DNA of 64,000 nt from the NCBI RefSeq assembly GCF_000252955.1, contig NC_014228.1:806001-870000 (forward strand), given 5' to 3'. The position numbers and the translations under genes were made by a program. The notes beneath the pieces are model-generated. The model made no database searches, was not told the DNA's origin, and saw nothing but the letters and a program-made list of their open reading frames with translations. Of this stretch, positions 7,957 through 17,833 are shown piece by piece. Numbering within the stretch: the stretch's first letter is position 1; each line of letters begins with the position of its first letter. This DNA is from Xenorhabdus nematophila ATCC 19061 (lineage in GTDB: Bacteria > Pseudomonadota > Gammaproteobacteria > Enterobacterales > Enterobacteriaceae).

Positions 7957-9060
7957 TTAAACGGCTTGTTTTTGACGACTACGCACCATATGACGTAGCA
8001 GAACAAACATGACAGACAGGATAAATCCGATAAAGCCTGCACCTATCAGGATCAACAAACGCTTAGGTGAGTCTTTTGAGGTTGGCTCATAAGGCTCCTG
8101 CATGTACCTGAAAGGTTTGAAATCAACCTTATCAACATTCACTTTTTCCAGACTTTTGATATATAACTGACGGTTAAGTAAATCAGCATCAATTTTAGTT
8201 GGATCAGTAACTTCCTTGGTAATCTGTAACTTACGCTGCAAAGCATCTGAACCCAAGGCAATCGAATAATCCGGATCATCCTTAATCATTGCCCCACCAC
8301 TCGATGTGGGTTTTTTAACACCCGCAGATTCCGCAATAGAAATCGCATACTTTAATCGTTCAATACCTACGCTGCGCATATTGGCAATACGCGATAAGTC
8401 AAGTTCATACATTTTCTGCGAATAAGCCAGCTTCTGATGAACCATATCGTTCAACTCTTCTTTGACTTGCTCACGAACAACCGAAGAAACGAATTTAATA
8501 TAACCATTTAACAGATTATAAGCATCGCTCGCATTACCTGCACTGAAAGAGAGCGTAGTCTCCTTAAGTTCATCATCTTTTTTGGGCAAAGACGAAGATA
8601 TTTTTTTATTAACAATTTGCTCAATCAGTTTTCTTTCTTCCTGCTCAGAATGATTGTCACTCTTAGCAAGCAATGCTTTGAAGTAATCGGTATTGATTAA
8701 ATATTCTTCACGTAATACACGTGAGTTATAGTTTTCAATAAACCGATCATACAATGAGCTTTCGGTTACTTTAGGTTCAAGATTTAGAACATATAAATCC
8801 GTTAATGCATTTTTTAACGGCTGATACTCTTCCAACCCGGGTTTAACCACAGCGGCTGTACTGGTCCATTTGTGTGGCAAAAATGATGCAGTGCCAAACC
8901 CAATAATTGCAAAAATAAAAGATATCGCAATGATCAAGTATTTTGATTGGAAAAGTACGGAAAACAATTCAAACAAATCAATTTCATCTTCCTGCGCCAG
9001 ATGTTGGTAGTTCGCAGGCTCCGCATAAAAATCGGGGTGCTTAATAGGTTTATCACTCAT
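7957..9060 (-). CDS. Wzz/FepE-type polysaccharide chain-length regulator
   Basis: The 367-aa protein has the Wzz layout. A short cytoplasmic N-terminus (DEIDLFELFSVLFQSKY) precedes TM1 at about residues 38-60. A long periplasmic, coiled-coil-rich domain follows. TM2 is near residues 333-357, preceded by the Pro/Lys segment EPTSKDSPKRLLILIGAG. Such proteins set the modal length of O-antigen or similar chains made by Wzy polymerases in the inner membrane. No wzx, wzy or glycosyltransferase genes are nearby, so it is an orphan. It occupies the slot held by aes in E. coli between gsk and hemH. FepE is the closest named relative I can suggest, but I do not assign a symbol. Confidence 0.85.
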   Translation of the reverse strand: MSDKPIKHPDFYAEPANYQHLAQEDEIDLFELFSVLFQSKYLIIAISFIFAIIGFGTASFLPHKWTSTAAVVKPGLEEYQPLKNALTDLYVLNLEPKVTESSLYDRFIENYNSRVLREEYLINTDYFKALLAKSDNHSEQEERKLIEQIVNKKISSSLPKKDDELKETTLSFSAGNASDAYNLLNGYIKFVSSVVREQVKEELNDMVHQKLAYSQKMYELDLSRIANMRSVGIERLKYAISIAESAGVKKPTSSGGAMIKDDPDYSIALGSDALQRKLQITKEVTDPTKIDADLLNRQLYIKSLEKVNVDKVDFKPFRYMQEPYEPTSKDSPKRLLILIGAGFIGFILSVMFVLLRHMVRSRQKQAV

Positions 9061-9221
9061 TATCTATTGTCCAATCCAAATAATTTTGTTTTTCATTGAT
9101 ACGCAAGCTTTTTCCTCGCCTACCATCATCATTAATTTAAAAATAATATCCTTTAAAATCATATCATTAATGACATTTATCACGCTTTATATCAGATAAC
9201 ATCTGTTAAAAACATTGACAA

Positions 9222-10187
9222 TTATTTAATAATAGTATTTATCAACTTTTCGAGCAGCGAAATGTGGGCGTCATTATCATTAAGTGCGGGAATATATTCA
9301 AACTCTTTCCCACCTGCTTTAAAAAAGATAGTTTTATTCTGTTGTTTAATTTCTTCCAATGTTTCCAAACAATCAGCAGAGAACCCAGGGCATATCACTT
9401 GAACATGCTCTATACCTTGGCCTGGCAAAGATGCCATTGTTTTGTCTGTATAGGGTGATAACCATGGCAAGCGTCCAAAACGAGATTGGTATGTCATCAT
9501 AATTTTATCTGCCGGGTAATCCAATGCTTCACTCAGCAGCTTAGTCGTTGCCTGACAATCCTGCGGATAAATATCCCCCATAGCGGACAAACGCTCAGGA
9601 ATACCGTGGTAAGAAATAAGCAACCGATCTGGCTGACCATGTTTTTCAAAACTTTGTTCGATAGTTTCCTTTAACGCTGCAATATAGGCCGGATCCCTGG
9701 CATAACTACGGATAAAATGCAGATTCGGGATCGTATGATATCCCCGCAATATTTTACTGACACTATCAAATACGACCGCTGAGGTTGTACTGGAATATTG
9801 AGGATAAAGTGGCAATATAATCAGCTCATCAATATCTTGCAGCAGCAGATTATCAATCGCCTGAGACAAGGAAGGTGAACCATAAGTCATGCCTAACACA
9901 ACGGGAATATCTGCTAATTTTTCATCCAGTAGCTTTCGCTGCCGACGACTATAAACCAACAGAGGAGAGCCTTCGCCCGTCCAGATTTCTTGGTAAAGCC
10001 TGGCAACACGGGGAGAACGGAAAGGAAGGATAAAACCGTACAAGATAGGCTTCCAAATTAATGATGGGATATCAACGACCCTTCTGTCACTTAGAAACTT
10101 TGCCAGATAACGCCTTACTTCTGTTGGTGTTGGTGCATCTGGTGTACCAAGATTTACCAATAGGACACCATACTTCTTACTACTCAT
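9222..10187 (-). CDS. hemH: Ferrochelatase
   Basis: HemH inserts Fe2+ into protoporphyrin IX, the last step of protoheme synthesis, at the inner face of the membrane. Conserved parts are [20 protein letters not shown], the ferrochelatase signature [17 protein letters not shown] with the catalytic His, [18 protein letters not shown], and [18 protein letters not shown] start it at the ATG at 10187 (MSSKKYG), giving 321 aa as in E. coli. A further in-frame ATG at 10232 would add 15 unconserved residues. A Fur-like box lies upstream. The product supports the heme-containing cytochrome bo oxidase encoded at 54221-59013. Confidence 0.96.
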   Translation of the reverse strand: MSSKKYGVLLVNLGTPDAPTPTEVRRYLAKFLSDRRVVDIPSLIWKPILYGFILPFRSPRVARLYQEIWTGEGSPLLVYSRRQRKLLDEKLADIPVVLGMTYGSPSLSQAIDNLLLQDIDELIILPLYPQYSSTTSAVVFDSVSKILRGYHTIPNLHFIRSYARDPAYIAALKETIEQSFEKHGQPDRLLISYHGIPERLSAMGDIYPQDCQATTKLLSEALDYPADKIMMTYQSRFGRLPWLSPYTDKTMASLPGQGIEHVQVICPGFSADCLETLEEIKQQNKTIFFKAGGKEFEYIPALNDNDAHISLLEKLINTIIK

Positions 10188-10220
10188 CCTCAATGCTCCA
10201 CTCAAATATCTGACAGCCAT

Positions 10221-10249
10221 AGTATATGGCATGAATGATAATCATATGC
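10221..10249 (-). promoter_or_regulatory. Putative Fur box and -10 element in front of hemH
   Basis: Positions 10229-10249 form an imperfect palindrome with the core ATGATAATCAT (10235-10245), matching the centre of the Fur consensus GATAATGATAATCATTATC. A TATACT -10-like hexamer reads on the minus strand at 10226-10221. Fur would therefore overlap the -35 and spacer region of hemH. This is inferred from sequence only. Confidence 0.5.
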
Positions 10250-10271
10250 AACATTTCATGGAATGGTCCAC

Positions 10272-10300
10272 AAAAAAGCCAGGCGGTACAAGTACCGCCT
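10272..10300 (-). terminator. Rho-independent terminator of adk
   Basis: AGGCGGTAC (10281-10289) pairs perfectly with GTACCGCCT (10292-10300). On the minus strand it is followed by GGCTTTTTT (T-run at 10277-10272), 47 bp after the adk stop. Confidence 0.85.
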
Positions 10301-10346
10301 GTCATAGTCATTCAAAGGATAACTAACTATCCAAGAATAAGCTAAA

Positions 10347-11072
<726 letters not shown>

Positions 11073-11112
11073 TCAAGAAAACAGGTAAACGTTTTCACAT
11101 TACGCAAAAAAT

Positions 11113-11150
11113 AAACCACGCTCCATTTTTTCCGTGGAAGCGTGGTTTTT
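11113..11150. terminator. Terminator downstream of htpG
   Basis: AAACCACGCT (11113-11122) pairs with AGCGTGGTTT (11139-11148), extended by nearby GG/CC pairs. T-rich flanks occur on both strands. It sits about 20 bp after the htpG stop. Confidence 0.8.
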
Positions 11151-11168
11151 ATCATGCTCTTAGTGAGA

Positions 11169-13064
11169 TTATGCTTTTTCAGCTAATAATAATTGGTTCA
11201 TTCTACGAATGAATTGGTTTGGATCATCCAGTGTGCCACGTTCTGCAAATAGAGCTTGATCCAACAACAGTTCTATCCAATCCGCAAATTGTGTTTCATC
11301 ATGAATATCAGAAGCTTTCTTGACCAGATCGTGTTCTGGATTCAATTCAAAATTATAGCTCACTTCCGGCGCAGACTGACCCGCCGCCGCAAACAACTTC
11401 GCCATTTGAGTACTCATTCCATTGGCATCAGTTGTTACAATCGCAGGTGTATCTGTCAAACGGTGAGTCAGTTTTACTTCTTTCACACGCTCGCCCAACA
11501 GGGTTTTCACACGCTCAACGAAGGGTTCCAGTTTTTTATCTGCTTCTTCCTGCTCAGCTTTGTTTTCATCTGCCAGTTTATCGAGAGATTCATCCGCTTT
11601 GCTGACAGACTGGAATGATTTGCCATCAAATTCGGTCAGGTAGCTCATCATCCATTCGTCAATACGGTCAGATAACAGCAATACTTCAATGCCTTTCTTA
11701 CGGAACAGTTCCAAGTGTGGACTATTCTTGGCCGCAGCATAGCTATCCGCAGTGATGTAATAAATCTTCTCCTGCCCTTCTGTCATGCGACCAATGTACT
11801 CTTCCAGAGAAACTGTTTGTTCTGAAGAATCATTGTGAGTTGTCGCAAAACGCAGTAATTTAGCAATCGCTTCTTTATTTGAACTATCTTCGGCAGGCCC
11901 TTCTTTCAGCACTAAACCGAATTGCTTCCAGAAAGTCTGGTATTGTTCTGCATCATCTTTTGCCAGTTTATCCAGCATCTGCAATACGCGTTTAGTCAGC
12001 GCACTACGCAAGTTGCGGGTAATGGTACTATCTTGCAGAATCTCACGGGATACGTTCAACGGCAAATCGTTGGAATCAATCAGACCACGAACAAAACGCA
12101 GGTAATTCGGCATGAATTGCTCTGCTTCGTCCATAATGAAGACGCGCTGAACATACAATTTCAAACCATGTTTATGCTCACGATTCCACATGTCCCACGG
12201 CGCTTGGGAAGGAATATACAGCAAGCTGGTATATTCCTGTTTACCTTCAACGCGGTTATGGCTCCAAGTCAGAGAGTCAGTGAAATCGTGGGAGATATGC
12301 TTATAAAACTCTTGGTATTCTTCATCGCTGATTTCTGCTTTACCACGCGTCCACAAGGCCTGAGCTTTGTTGATCTTTTCCCAAGTGACGGTAACTGAAT
12401 CGTCTTCTTCATTTTTAGTTTGGGTTTCAATTTCAACCGGCAGAGCAATGTGATCAGAATATTTGCCAATGATCGAACGCAAACGCCAGTCATTGAGAAA
12501 TTCACTCTCTTCATCACGCAGATGTAGGGTGATTTCTGTACCACGAGAGACTTTTTCAATGTCAGCAATGGTGTAATCACCTTCGCCTGTTGACTCCCAG
12601 AATACACCTTGATCAGCCTCTGTACCTGCGGCGCGGGTACGTACGGTAACTTTATCCGCAACAATAAACGCAGAATAGAAACCAACACCGAATTGACCAA
12701 TCAATTGGTTGTCTTTGGCCTGATCAGAGCCAACGGACTCAAGAAATGCTTTAGTACCGGATTTTGCAATCGTTCCCAGATTATCAATCACTTCATCACG
12801 GGACATGCCGATACCATTATCGCTTATAGTGATAGTTTTCAACTCGTTATCAACAGATAAACGAACCCGCAATTCACCATCATTTTCATACAGCTCAGGG
12901 GTGGATAATGCGCGGAAACGCAATTTGTCAGCAGCATCAGATGCGTTTGAAATTAGCTCACGAAGAAAAATTTCTTTGTTGGAATAGAGAGAGTGGATCA
13001 TCAATTGCAATAGTTGCTTGACTTCAGACTGAAATCCACGGGTTTCCTGACCTTTCATGCTCAT
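11169..13064 (-). CDS. htpG: Hsp90-family chaperone HtpG
   Basis: HtpG is the bacterial Hsp90, an ATP-dependent homodimeric cytosolic chaperone. The 631-aa protein has the N-terminal GHKL ATPase domain: [17 protein letters not shown] with the catalytic Glu, [15 protein letters not shown], and [16 protein letters not shown]. The middle domain includes [18 protein letters not shown], and the C-terminal dimer domain ends [10 protein letters not shown]. Two starts are possible: ATG 13064 (MSMKGQE) has GAGG 7 bases upstream, while ATG 13058 matches the E. coli N-terminus MKGQETRG. I keep 13064. A sigma32-type promoter lies upstream. Confidence 0.97.
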   Translation of the reverse strand: MSMKGQETRGFQSEVKQLLQLMIHSLYSNKEIFLRELISNASDAADKLRFRALSTPELYENDGELRVRLSVDNELKTITISDNGIGMSRDEVIDNLGTIAKSGTKAFLESVGSDQAKDNQLIGQFGVGFYSAFIVADKVTVRTRAAGTEADQGVFWESTGEGDYTIADIEKVSRGTEITLHLRDEESEFLNDWRLRSIIGKYSDHIALPVEIETQTKNEEDDSVTVTWEKINKAQALWTRGKAEISDEEYQEFYKHISHDFTDSLTWSHNRVEGKQEYTSLLYIPSQAPWDMWNREHKHGLKLYVQRVFIMDEAEQFMPNYLRFVRGLIDSNDLPLNVSREILQDSTITRNLRSALTKRVLQMLDKLAKDDAEQYQTFWKQFGLVLKEGPAEDSSNKEAIAKLLRFATTHNDSSEQTVSLEEYIGRMTEGQEKIYYITADSYAAAKNSPHLELFRKKGIEVLLLSDRIDEWMMSYLTEFDGKSFQSVSKADESLDKLADENKAEQEEADKKLEPFVERVKTLLGERVKEVKLTHRLTDTPAIVTTDANGMSTQMAKLFAAAGQSAPEVSYNFELNPEHDLVKKASDIHDETQFADWIELLLDQALFAERGTLDDPNQFIRRMNQLLLAEKA

Positions 13065-13120
13065 TTATTACCTCAATCTAAATCCAGTTCAGATATGTAA
13101 AATCGGACGATGGTAATCAG

Positions 13121-13147
13121 ATGGGGATAAATCGGGTCAGTTTCAAG
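13121..13147 (-). promoter_or_regulatory. Heat-shock (sigma32) promoter of htpG
   Basis: On the minus strand CTTGAAA (13147-13141), a 14-bp spacer and CCCCAT (13126-13121) match the RpoH consensus (CTTGAA, 13-15 bp, CCCCATNT). It lies about 57 bp upstream of the htpG start, so htpG should be heat inducible as in E. coli. Confidence 0.85.
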
Positions 13148-13262
13148 TTAGGAAAACAAGAAGAATGCAAAATTTAGCAAAAACCGCCGTAAATCTGTTA
13201 TGGATGGCGGCACGAACCGCAACACCATCCATTGAGGTTTCCCACATAAATTAGGGTATAAA

Positions 13263-13871
13263 TCACAAATTAGTGATTTTTTGACGACCAAGCAACGAAT
13301 GAGACAAGGTAGTACCATCCACCATTTCAAGCTCACCACCCACGGGAACACCATGAGCAATTCGACTGGCTGTCACACCATACTGAGAACACATTTCTGC
13401 AATATAGTTTGCTGTTGCCTCTCCTTCAACCGTTGGATTCGTTGCCAAAATAATTTCTGACAGGATTTCAGCAGATAATCGTTCTTCCAAACGATCCAAA
13501 CCAATATCCATTGGCCCGATGCCATCCAAAGGCGATAAATGCCCCATCAAGACAAAATAACGCCCCGCGAATTGTCCCGTTTGCTCAATCGCATGAATAT
13601 CAGCAGGACTTTCTACCACACAAATCTGCCTATTTTGTTGACGACGGGGATTGGCACAAATCGCACACTGTTCTTGTTCAGTGAATGTCCTGCAATATTG
13701 GCAGTGACCAATTTCAGACATCGCTCTCGTTAATGACTGTGCCAACCGCATTCCACCACTGCGATCTCGCTGCAAAAGATGAAATGCCATCCGCTGGGCA
13801 GACTTAGGACCAACGCCGGGCAAACAGCGCAGGGCTTCCATCAGTGATTCAAGAAGAGGACTGGTTTGCAT
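13263..13871 (-). CDS. recR: Recombination mediator protein RecR
   Basis: RecR works with RecF and RecO to load RecA on gapped DNA. The 202-aa protein has the expected domains in order: an N-terminal helix-hairpin-helix ([20 protein letters not shown]), a C4 zinc finger ([16 protein letters not shown]) and a TOPRIM domain ([14 protein letters not shown], then [15 protein letters not shown]). The last segment has the Walker B-like [17 protein letters not shown]. Its ATG overlaps the ybaB stop by one base (TGATG), so the two are translationally coupled. Confidence 0.97.
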   Translation of the reverse strand: MQTSPLLESLMEALRCLPGVGPKSAQRMAFHLLQRDRSGGMRLAQSLTRAMSEIGHCQYCRTFTEQEQCAICANPRRQQNRQICVVESPADIHAIEQTGQFAGRYFVLMGHLSPLDGIGPMDIGLDRLEERLSAEILSEIILATNPTVEGEATANYIAEMCSQYGVTASRIAHGVPVGGELEMVDGTTLSHSLLGRQKITNL

Positions 13872-14200
13872 CAGAATGGCATCTTAAAGCCTGGCGGTAA
13901 TTGCATTCCGCTGGAAACACCGGCCATTTTCTCTTTCTGGGTTTCTTCAATGCGACGCGCCGCATCATTGAATGCAGCCGCGATCAGATCTTCCAGCATG
14001 TCTTTATCATCGTCCATCAGGCTTGGATCGATTTCGACACGACGGCAGTTATGTGCGCCATTAATCGTGATTTTGACCAGACCTGCCCCGGATTCGCCTG
14101 TCACTTCCAGATTTGCAATTTCTTCCTGCATTTTCTGCATTTTTTCTTGCATCTGCTGGGCCTGTTTCATCAAATTGCCCAAACCACCTTTACCAAACAT
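13871..14200 (-). CDS. ybaB: YbaB/EbfC nucleoid-associated protein
   Basis: This small DNA-binding dimer associates with the nucleoid. The 109 aa match the family: an N-terminal Met/Gln-rich helix ([20 protein letters not shown]), the core [20 protein letters not shown], and [18 protein letters not shown]. It sits between dnaX and recR with only short gaps, the universal dnaX-ybaB-recR operon order. An AGAGAGA ribosome site precedes the ATG. Confidence 0.96.
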   Translation of the reverse strand: MFGKGGLGNLMKQAQQMQEKMQKMQEEIANLEVTGESGAGLVKITINGAHNCRRVEIDPSLMDDDKDMLEDLIAAAFNDAARRIEETQKEKMAGVSSGMQLPPGFKMPF

Positions 14201-14248
14201 AATTCTCTCTCTTCACTATAGCCACAGCATAAAAGCACACTATGGCGG

Positions 14249-16213
14249 TTAAACAGGCCGGATACTTTCTTCATCCAATTCTGCATCAAACAACTGCTGA
14301 AGTGTTTGAATCGTTCTATCCGAAATAATGGATTGGCGCGCTTGTGCCAATTTTTCTTCGTAAATGGCTTGCCGCCACTCCAAAGGTGTTTTTACCACCG
14401 GATTATCATCTTCAATGATACTGAGTTCAATAGGTTTTCCATGCAATTCACTTAACGCTTCGGTTAATGATTTTTGTGCCAATGCAGAATTAAGATGGCG
14501 CTGTTTTGAACGCAAATGTAGACAAAGCCGATTTTCATCAATCTGTTCTTTAAACGCATTCAACGCTACCTGCTGAACCAATTTTGGCAGATTCAGTTTA
14601 TCAATTTCCGCGGCCCATAGGTCTCTTTGTTTCGATTCAATTGCCAGCTTTGCGGCTAATTCTGCTGTTTTTGCATCTTCAAGTGCGGCTTTTATCGCTT
14701 TTGGTGTTGTAACCGAAGTGTGTTTTTCTTCAGTATTAACATGAGTCGCCCGCCAGCGATATGCCTCTTTCTTTATCGATTTAGGCTCCCGCGTTTTAGG
14801 GAGGTAAGACTGAGGGCGTTGCTCAGCCACGGCTACCAATCGTTCCAGTGCCGAGCTTGCCGGCTTAGCCTTCGCAGACTCTGCCGGCTCAGGCTTTTTT
14901 GGTGGCGTATGTCCTTGGCGAGTTAATGAATCTCTCGCTTGCAATAGTTTTGCGGTTGGGCTGTTTACCGTGGACGAGCTATCCGTTGATTGAGATGCTC
15001 TCTGTTCAGCACGCTCTCCAGCTTGATTATTTGGCAGTGGCCGCACCGGCGATTCAGAGACAGACACTGATGCGATTGGCACTACGGAAACTTCCACCGT
15101 GGGTGATGGTGTTTCATCAATGACAGTTTTAGGATGAAACGCCAATGCCCGCAATAATGTCATTTCAACACCCATTCGCCGTTCTGGGGCATAAGGAAGT
15201 TCTTTGCGTCCAATCAATAATGTCTGATAATAAACCTGCAAATCAGTCGGGGAAATCGATCTTGCCAGCAACCGCAAACGGCCTTCTATTGAAGAAGGAT
15301 CATTTTCAGGTTGCTGAGGCAATAGCTGAAGCATTGCAATACGATGCAGTAATGATAGTGTTTCAACTAACAAATTTTCCCAGTCCATACCACGGGATGC
15401 AACTTGCTCAACCAAGGCCATCACTTGTTGCCCATCTGCATGGACTAACGCTTCGATAATCTCCAACGGCTGCGCATCATCCAGCGTTCCCAGCATCTGA
15501 CTGACAATATCAGATGTCAGTTTTCCTCCACCAAGGGCAATGGCTTGATCAGTTAAACTCAGGGCATCACGCATGCTGCCATCCGCAGCACGGGCAAGAA
15601 GTTGACGAGCACGAAAATCACTCTCTATTTGCTCCGCATGCAGAACATGTTCCAATTGGCTGCTGATTTGATTTACATCCAGCGCTTTCAAATGGAATTG
15701 CAAACAACGCGAAAGAATTGTGACAGGCAGTTTCTGTGGATCTGTTGTTGCCAAAAGGAACTTCACATGCTCAGGCGGCTCTTCCAATGTCTTTAACAAA
15801 GCATTGAAGCTATGGCGGGAAAGCATGTGAACTTCGTCAATGAGATAAACTTTAAAACGACCTCGGGCAGGCGCATACTGGACATTGTCCAGCAGTTCAC
15901 GGGTGTCTTCTACTTTTGTCCGGGAAGCCGCATCAATTTCAATCAAATCGACAAATCGCCCCTGTTCAATTTCAAGACAGTTTGTACACTGACCACAGGG
16001 GGTCTTTGTAATACCCGTTTCGCAATTTAGTCCTTTGGCTAACAGACGTGCAATTGTGGTTTTACCTACCCCCCGAGTGCCGGAAAAAAGATAAGCGTGA
16101 TGGAGGCGCTGGTGTTCAAGACCATTCGCCAAAGCAGTCAACACATGTTGCTGACCAACTACATCAGAAAATATTTGTGGGCGCCACTTACGGGCAAGTA
16201 CCTGATAGCTCAT
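14249..16213 (-). CDS. dnaX: DNA polymerase III subunits tau and gamma
   Basis: DnaX is the clamp-loader ATPase. Tau (654 aa, full frame) also dimerises the polymerase core. The N-terminal AAA+ domain has the Walker A FSGTRGVGKTTIARLLAKG, a zinc module (CETGITKTPCGQCTNC) and the Walker B/DEXX region VYLIDEVHMLSRHSFNALLK. Next come SRCLQFHLKAL and the sensor 2 region (GSMRDALSLTDQAI). After residue 380 comes a low-complexity linker, then the tau-specific domains IV-V that bind DnaB and the polymerase. A frameshift site after codon 438 produces the shorter gamma. apt lies upstream, ybaB-recR downstream. Confidence 0.97.
   Translation of the reverse strand: MSYQVLARKWRPQIFSDVVGQQHVLTALANGLEHQRLHHAYLFSGTRGVGKTTIARLLAKGLNCETGITKTPCGQCTNCLEIEQGRFVDLIEIDAASRTKVEDTRELLDNVQYAPARGRFKVYLIDEVHMLSRHSFNALLKTLEEPPEHVKFLLATTDPQKLPVTILSRCLQFHLKALDVNQISSQLEHVLHAEQIESDFRARQLLARAADGSMRDALSLTDQAIALGGGKLTSDIVSQMLGTLDDAQPLEIIEALVHADGQQVMALVEQVASRGMDWENLLVETLSLLHRIAMLQLLPQQPENDPSSIEGRLRLLARSISPTDLQVYYQTLLIGRKELPYAPERRMGVEMTLLRALAFHPKTVIDETPSPTVEVSVVPIASVSVSESPVRPLPNNQAGERAEQRASQSTDSSSTVNSPTAKLLQARDSLTRQGHTPPKKPEPAESAKAKPASSALERLVAVAEQRPQSYLPKTREPKSIKKEAYRWRATHVNTEEKHTSVTTPKAIKAALEDAKTAELAAKLAIESKQRDLWAAEIDKLNLPKLVQQVALNAFKEQIDENRLCLHLRSKQRHLNSALAQKSLTEALSELHGKPIELSIIEDDNPVVKTPLEWRQAIYEEKLAQARQSIISDRTIQTLQQLFDAELDEESIRPV
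14889..14911 (-). promoter_or_regulatory. dnaX: Programmed -1 frameshift site in dnaX (gamma synthesis)
   Basis: On the minus strand the slippery heptamer A AAA AAG lies at 14900-14894 (codons CCA AAA AAG). After a -1 shift the frame reads AAA AAA GCC TGA, stopping at 14889. This gives a gamma of about 441 residues (E. coli 431). An AAGGA stimulator-like stretch lies about 9 bases upstream. Downstream inverted repeats (GCCGGC copies around 14880 and 14855) could form the stimulatory stem-loop. All three elements parallel E. coli dnaX. Confidence 0.85.
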
Positions 16214-16256
16214 GAATACCGAGGAAATTGAACATGACTGTCTATCATGCTAGCAC

Positions 16257-16280
16257 AGCCTCACCATGAACGGCGAGGCT
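16257..16280. terminator. Hairpin between apt and dnaX
   Basis: AGCCTCACC (16257-16265) pairs with GGCGAGGCT (16272-16280) around a 6-base loop with one G-T pair. No T-run follows, so it may be only a partial terminator or attenuator after apt. Confidence 0.45.
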
Positions 16281-16310
16281 GATGTATCAATAATATAAAA
16301 ATCAGAACAA

Positions 16311-16862
16311 TCAGTGGCCGGGGAATTCAATGAGTGTGAAGCTGTGAATACCTTGTTTTGCGAGACGTTCAGCACCCCCCAAGTCAGGCAGGCCAATGAT
16401 GAAAGCCGCTTCATATACTTTGCCGCCCAAACGATGGATGAGTTTTACTGTTGCTTCAATTGTTCCACCTGTTGCAAGCAAATCATCAACGACCAGCACG
16501 TTATCTTCTGCGTCAATGCTGCTTTTATGGATTTCCAGCGTATCAGTGCCATATTCCAGATCGTAAGTTTCGCTCAATGTTTCACGCGGTAATTTACCTT
16601 TTTTGCGGACAGGTACGAAACCAACGCCCAGACGCAGTGCGACAGGCGCTCCGAATAAAAAACCACGTGCCTCAGTACCAACAATTTTCGTTATGCCTTT
16701 ATTCTGATAATATGATACCAGTAGATCAATTGTGGCTTGGTAGGCAACGGGATTATCCAGTAATGTGGTAATGTCACGAAAAAGTATTCCCTTTTTTGGA
16801 TAATCAGGGATTGTGGCGATACTCTCTTTAATTAATTGCAGTTGTTGTGCGTTAGCGGTCAT
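16311..16862 (-). CDS. apt: Adenine phosphoribosyltransferase
   Basis: Apt converts adenine and PRPP to AMP in purine salvage. At 183 aa it matches E. coli. It carries [18 protein letters not shown] near the N-terminus, [16 protein letters not shown] for base binding, and the PRPP loop [18 protein letters not shown]. It is upstream of dnaX as in E. coli, and divergent from priC. The ybaN gene found between apt and priC in E. coli is absent. Confidence 0.97.
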   Translation of the reverse strand: MTANAQQLQLIKESIATIPDYPKKGILFRDITTLLDNPVAYQATIDLLVSYYQNKGITKIVGTEARGFLFGAPVALRLGVGFVPVRKKGKLPRETLSETYDLEYGTDTLEIHKSSIDAEDNVLVVDDLLATGGTIEATVKLIHRLGGKVYEAAFIIGLPDLGGAERLAKQGIHSFTLIEFPGH

Positions 16863-17070
16863 AATCGGTGCCAGCCAGTTGATAAAAAACGAAAACGGTA
16901 AAATTTATTCAAACTACCGAAAAAAAGCAACTGTAACGCAAGTTGCCGCCTATATTTTATTGAGTCAGATCAAGCTTCATATCTATCTCATCAGGTGTCG
17001 TTAACCTAAAAATAAAATAGACCACCGAGTGATCTTTTATGAACGAATTATTTACGATAACGGGATATTG

Positions 17071-17613
17071 ATGGGCATACAAAATTTATTAAGTACGCTT
17101 GAAAAACAAATCAGTATTCTGGAAAAAGATCTCGCATTATTACCGGATATACCTTTTTCCAATGCGCGTTTTGATCAAGCTCTATTTCACCACCATAGCA
17201 ATAAGCTCAGTGGATACCTGCAGGAAATTAAACACAATATGGGGCAGTTGAAAACCTGTGTGAACGATTATCGTATTGAGCAGGTGAAATTCCTTTCCGA
17301 ACGTTTAATAACACAAATAGAAGCCCTAAAACGTGAAATAGCAACGCAAGCGTTGCGAAAGCAAGAAGATAAATTTGAACACCGATCACAAGAACGCGAT
17401 CTTTATCAGCGTCTGGCAGAGCACCAAGATTATGAACGTCGTTTGATATCAATGATCGATGACAGAGAATTACAACTAAATAAACAAGTTACACTTATTA
17501 ATAAATCCAAACTACAAAGAGAAATCGCAGCACTGGCAGGAAGACTCGCCCGCTGCCGTCAGGCATTAATGCGTATAGAGAAATCGATCGAAAAACAGGA
17601 AAATTCAAATTAA
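17071..17613 (+). CDS. priC: Primosomal replication protein PriC (N'')
   Basis: PriC helps reload DnaB at stalled forks independently of PriA. The start at 17071 (MGIQNLLSTLEKQI) gives 180 aa, close to E. coli (175). An in-frame ATG at 17029 adds 14 unconserved residues and is rejected. The sequence is almost wholly helical and basic, with FDQALFHHHSNKLSGYLQEI and the C-terminal ALAGRLARCRQALMRIEK typical of PriC. The next gene, rsmS, starts 21 bases after its stop, so the two form an operon. Confidence 0.88.
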   Translation: MGIQNLLSTLEKQISILEKDLALLPDIPFSNARFDQALFHHHSNKLSGYLQEIKHNMGQLKTCVNDYRIEQVKFLSERLITQIEALKREIATQALRKQEDKFEHRSQERDLYQRLAEHQDYERRLISMIDDRELQLNKQVTLINKSKLQREIAALAGRLARCRQALMRIEKSIEKQENSN

Positions 17614-17634
17614 CCAAAAGGATAAAAAGCCGTT

Positions 17635-17799
17635 ATGACTCTTGAACAAGCACCGCCTGAAGTACAACTCGCGGTAGACCTTATTTATCTGCTCGAATGC
17701 AATGAAGTTTCCCCTGCCATCGCCCTCACTGCATTAGAAATCATTAAACATGATTTACAGGGGAAACTGAAAAAACAGACTCCTCAATCTGAGCAATAA
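17635..17799 (+). CDS. rsmS: RsmS (YbaM), small regulator homologue
   Basis: This 54-aa protein begins MTLEQAPPEVQLAVDLIYLL and continues VSPAIALTALEIIKHDL. It aligns with E. coli YbaM ([20 protein letters not shown]), called RsmS in Pectobacterium and Dickeya, where it affects secondary metabolism. An AAAAGGAT ribosome site precedes the ATG. It follows priC as in E. coli and is convergent with mscK. The molecular role is not known. Confidence 0.88.
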   Translation: MTLEQAPPEVQLAVDLIYLLECNEVSPAIALTALEIIKHDLQGKLKKQTPQSEQ

Positions 17800-17833
17800 G
17801 TAAAACAAATCCTTATTGCATCAGACTTGATTT

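Noticed and set aside
7957..9060. Possible start of an O-antigen or capsule gene cluster at the wzz-like gene.
   Set aside because: Both neighbours (gsk, hemH) are core metabolic genes in conserved order, and no glycosyltransferases are present.
11922..12398. Long open frames inside htpG on the opposite strand and in another frame (11922-12398, 12269-12700).
   Set aside because: They are shadows of the highly conserved htpG frame and have no recognisable product.
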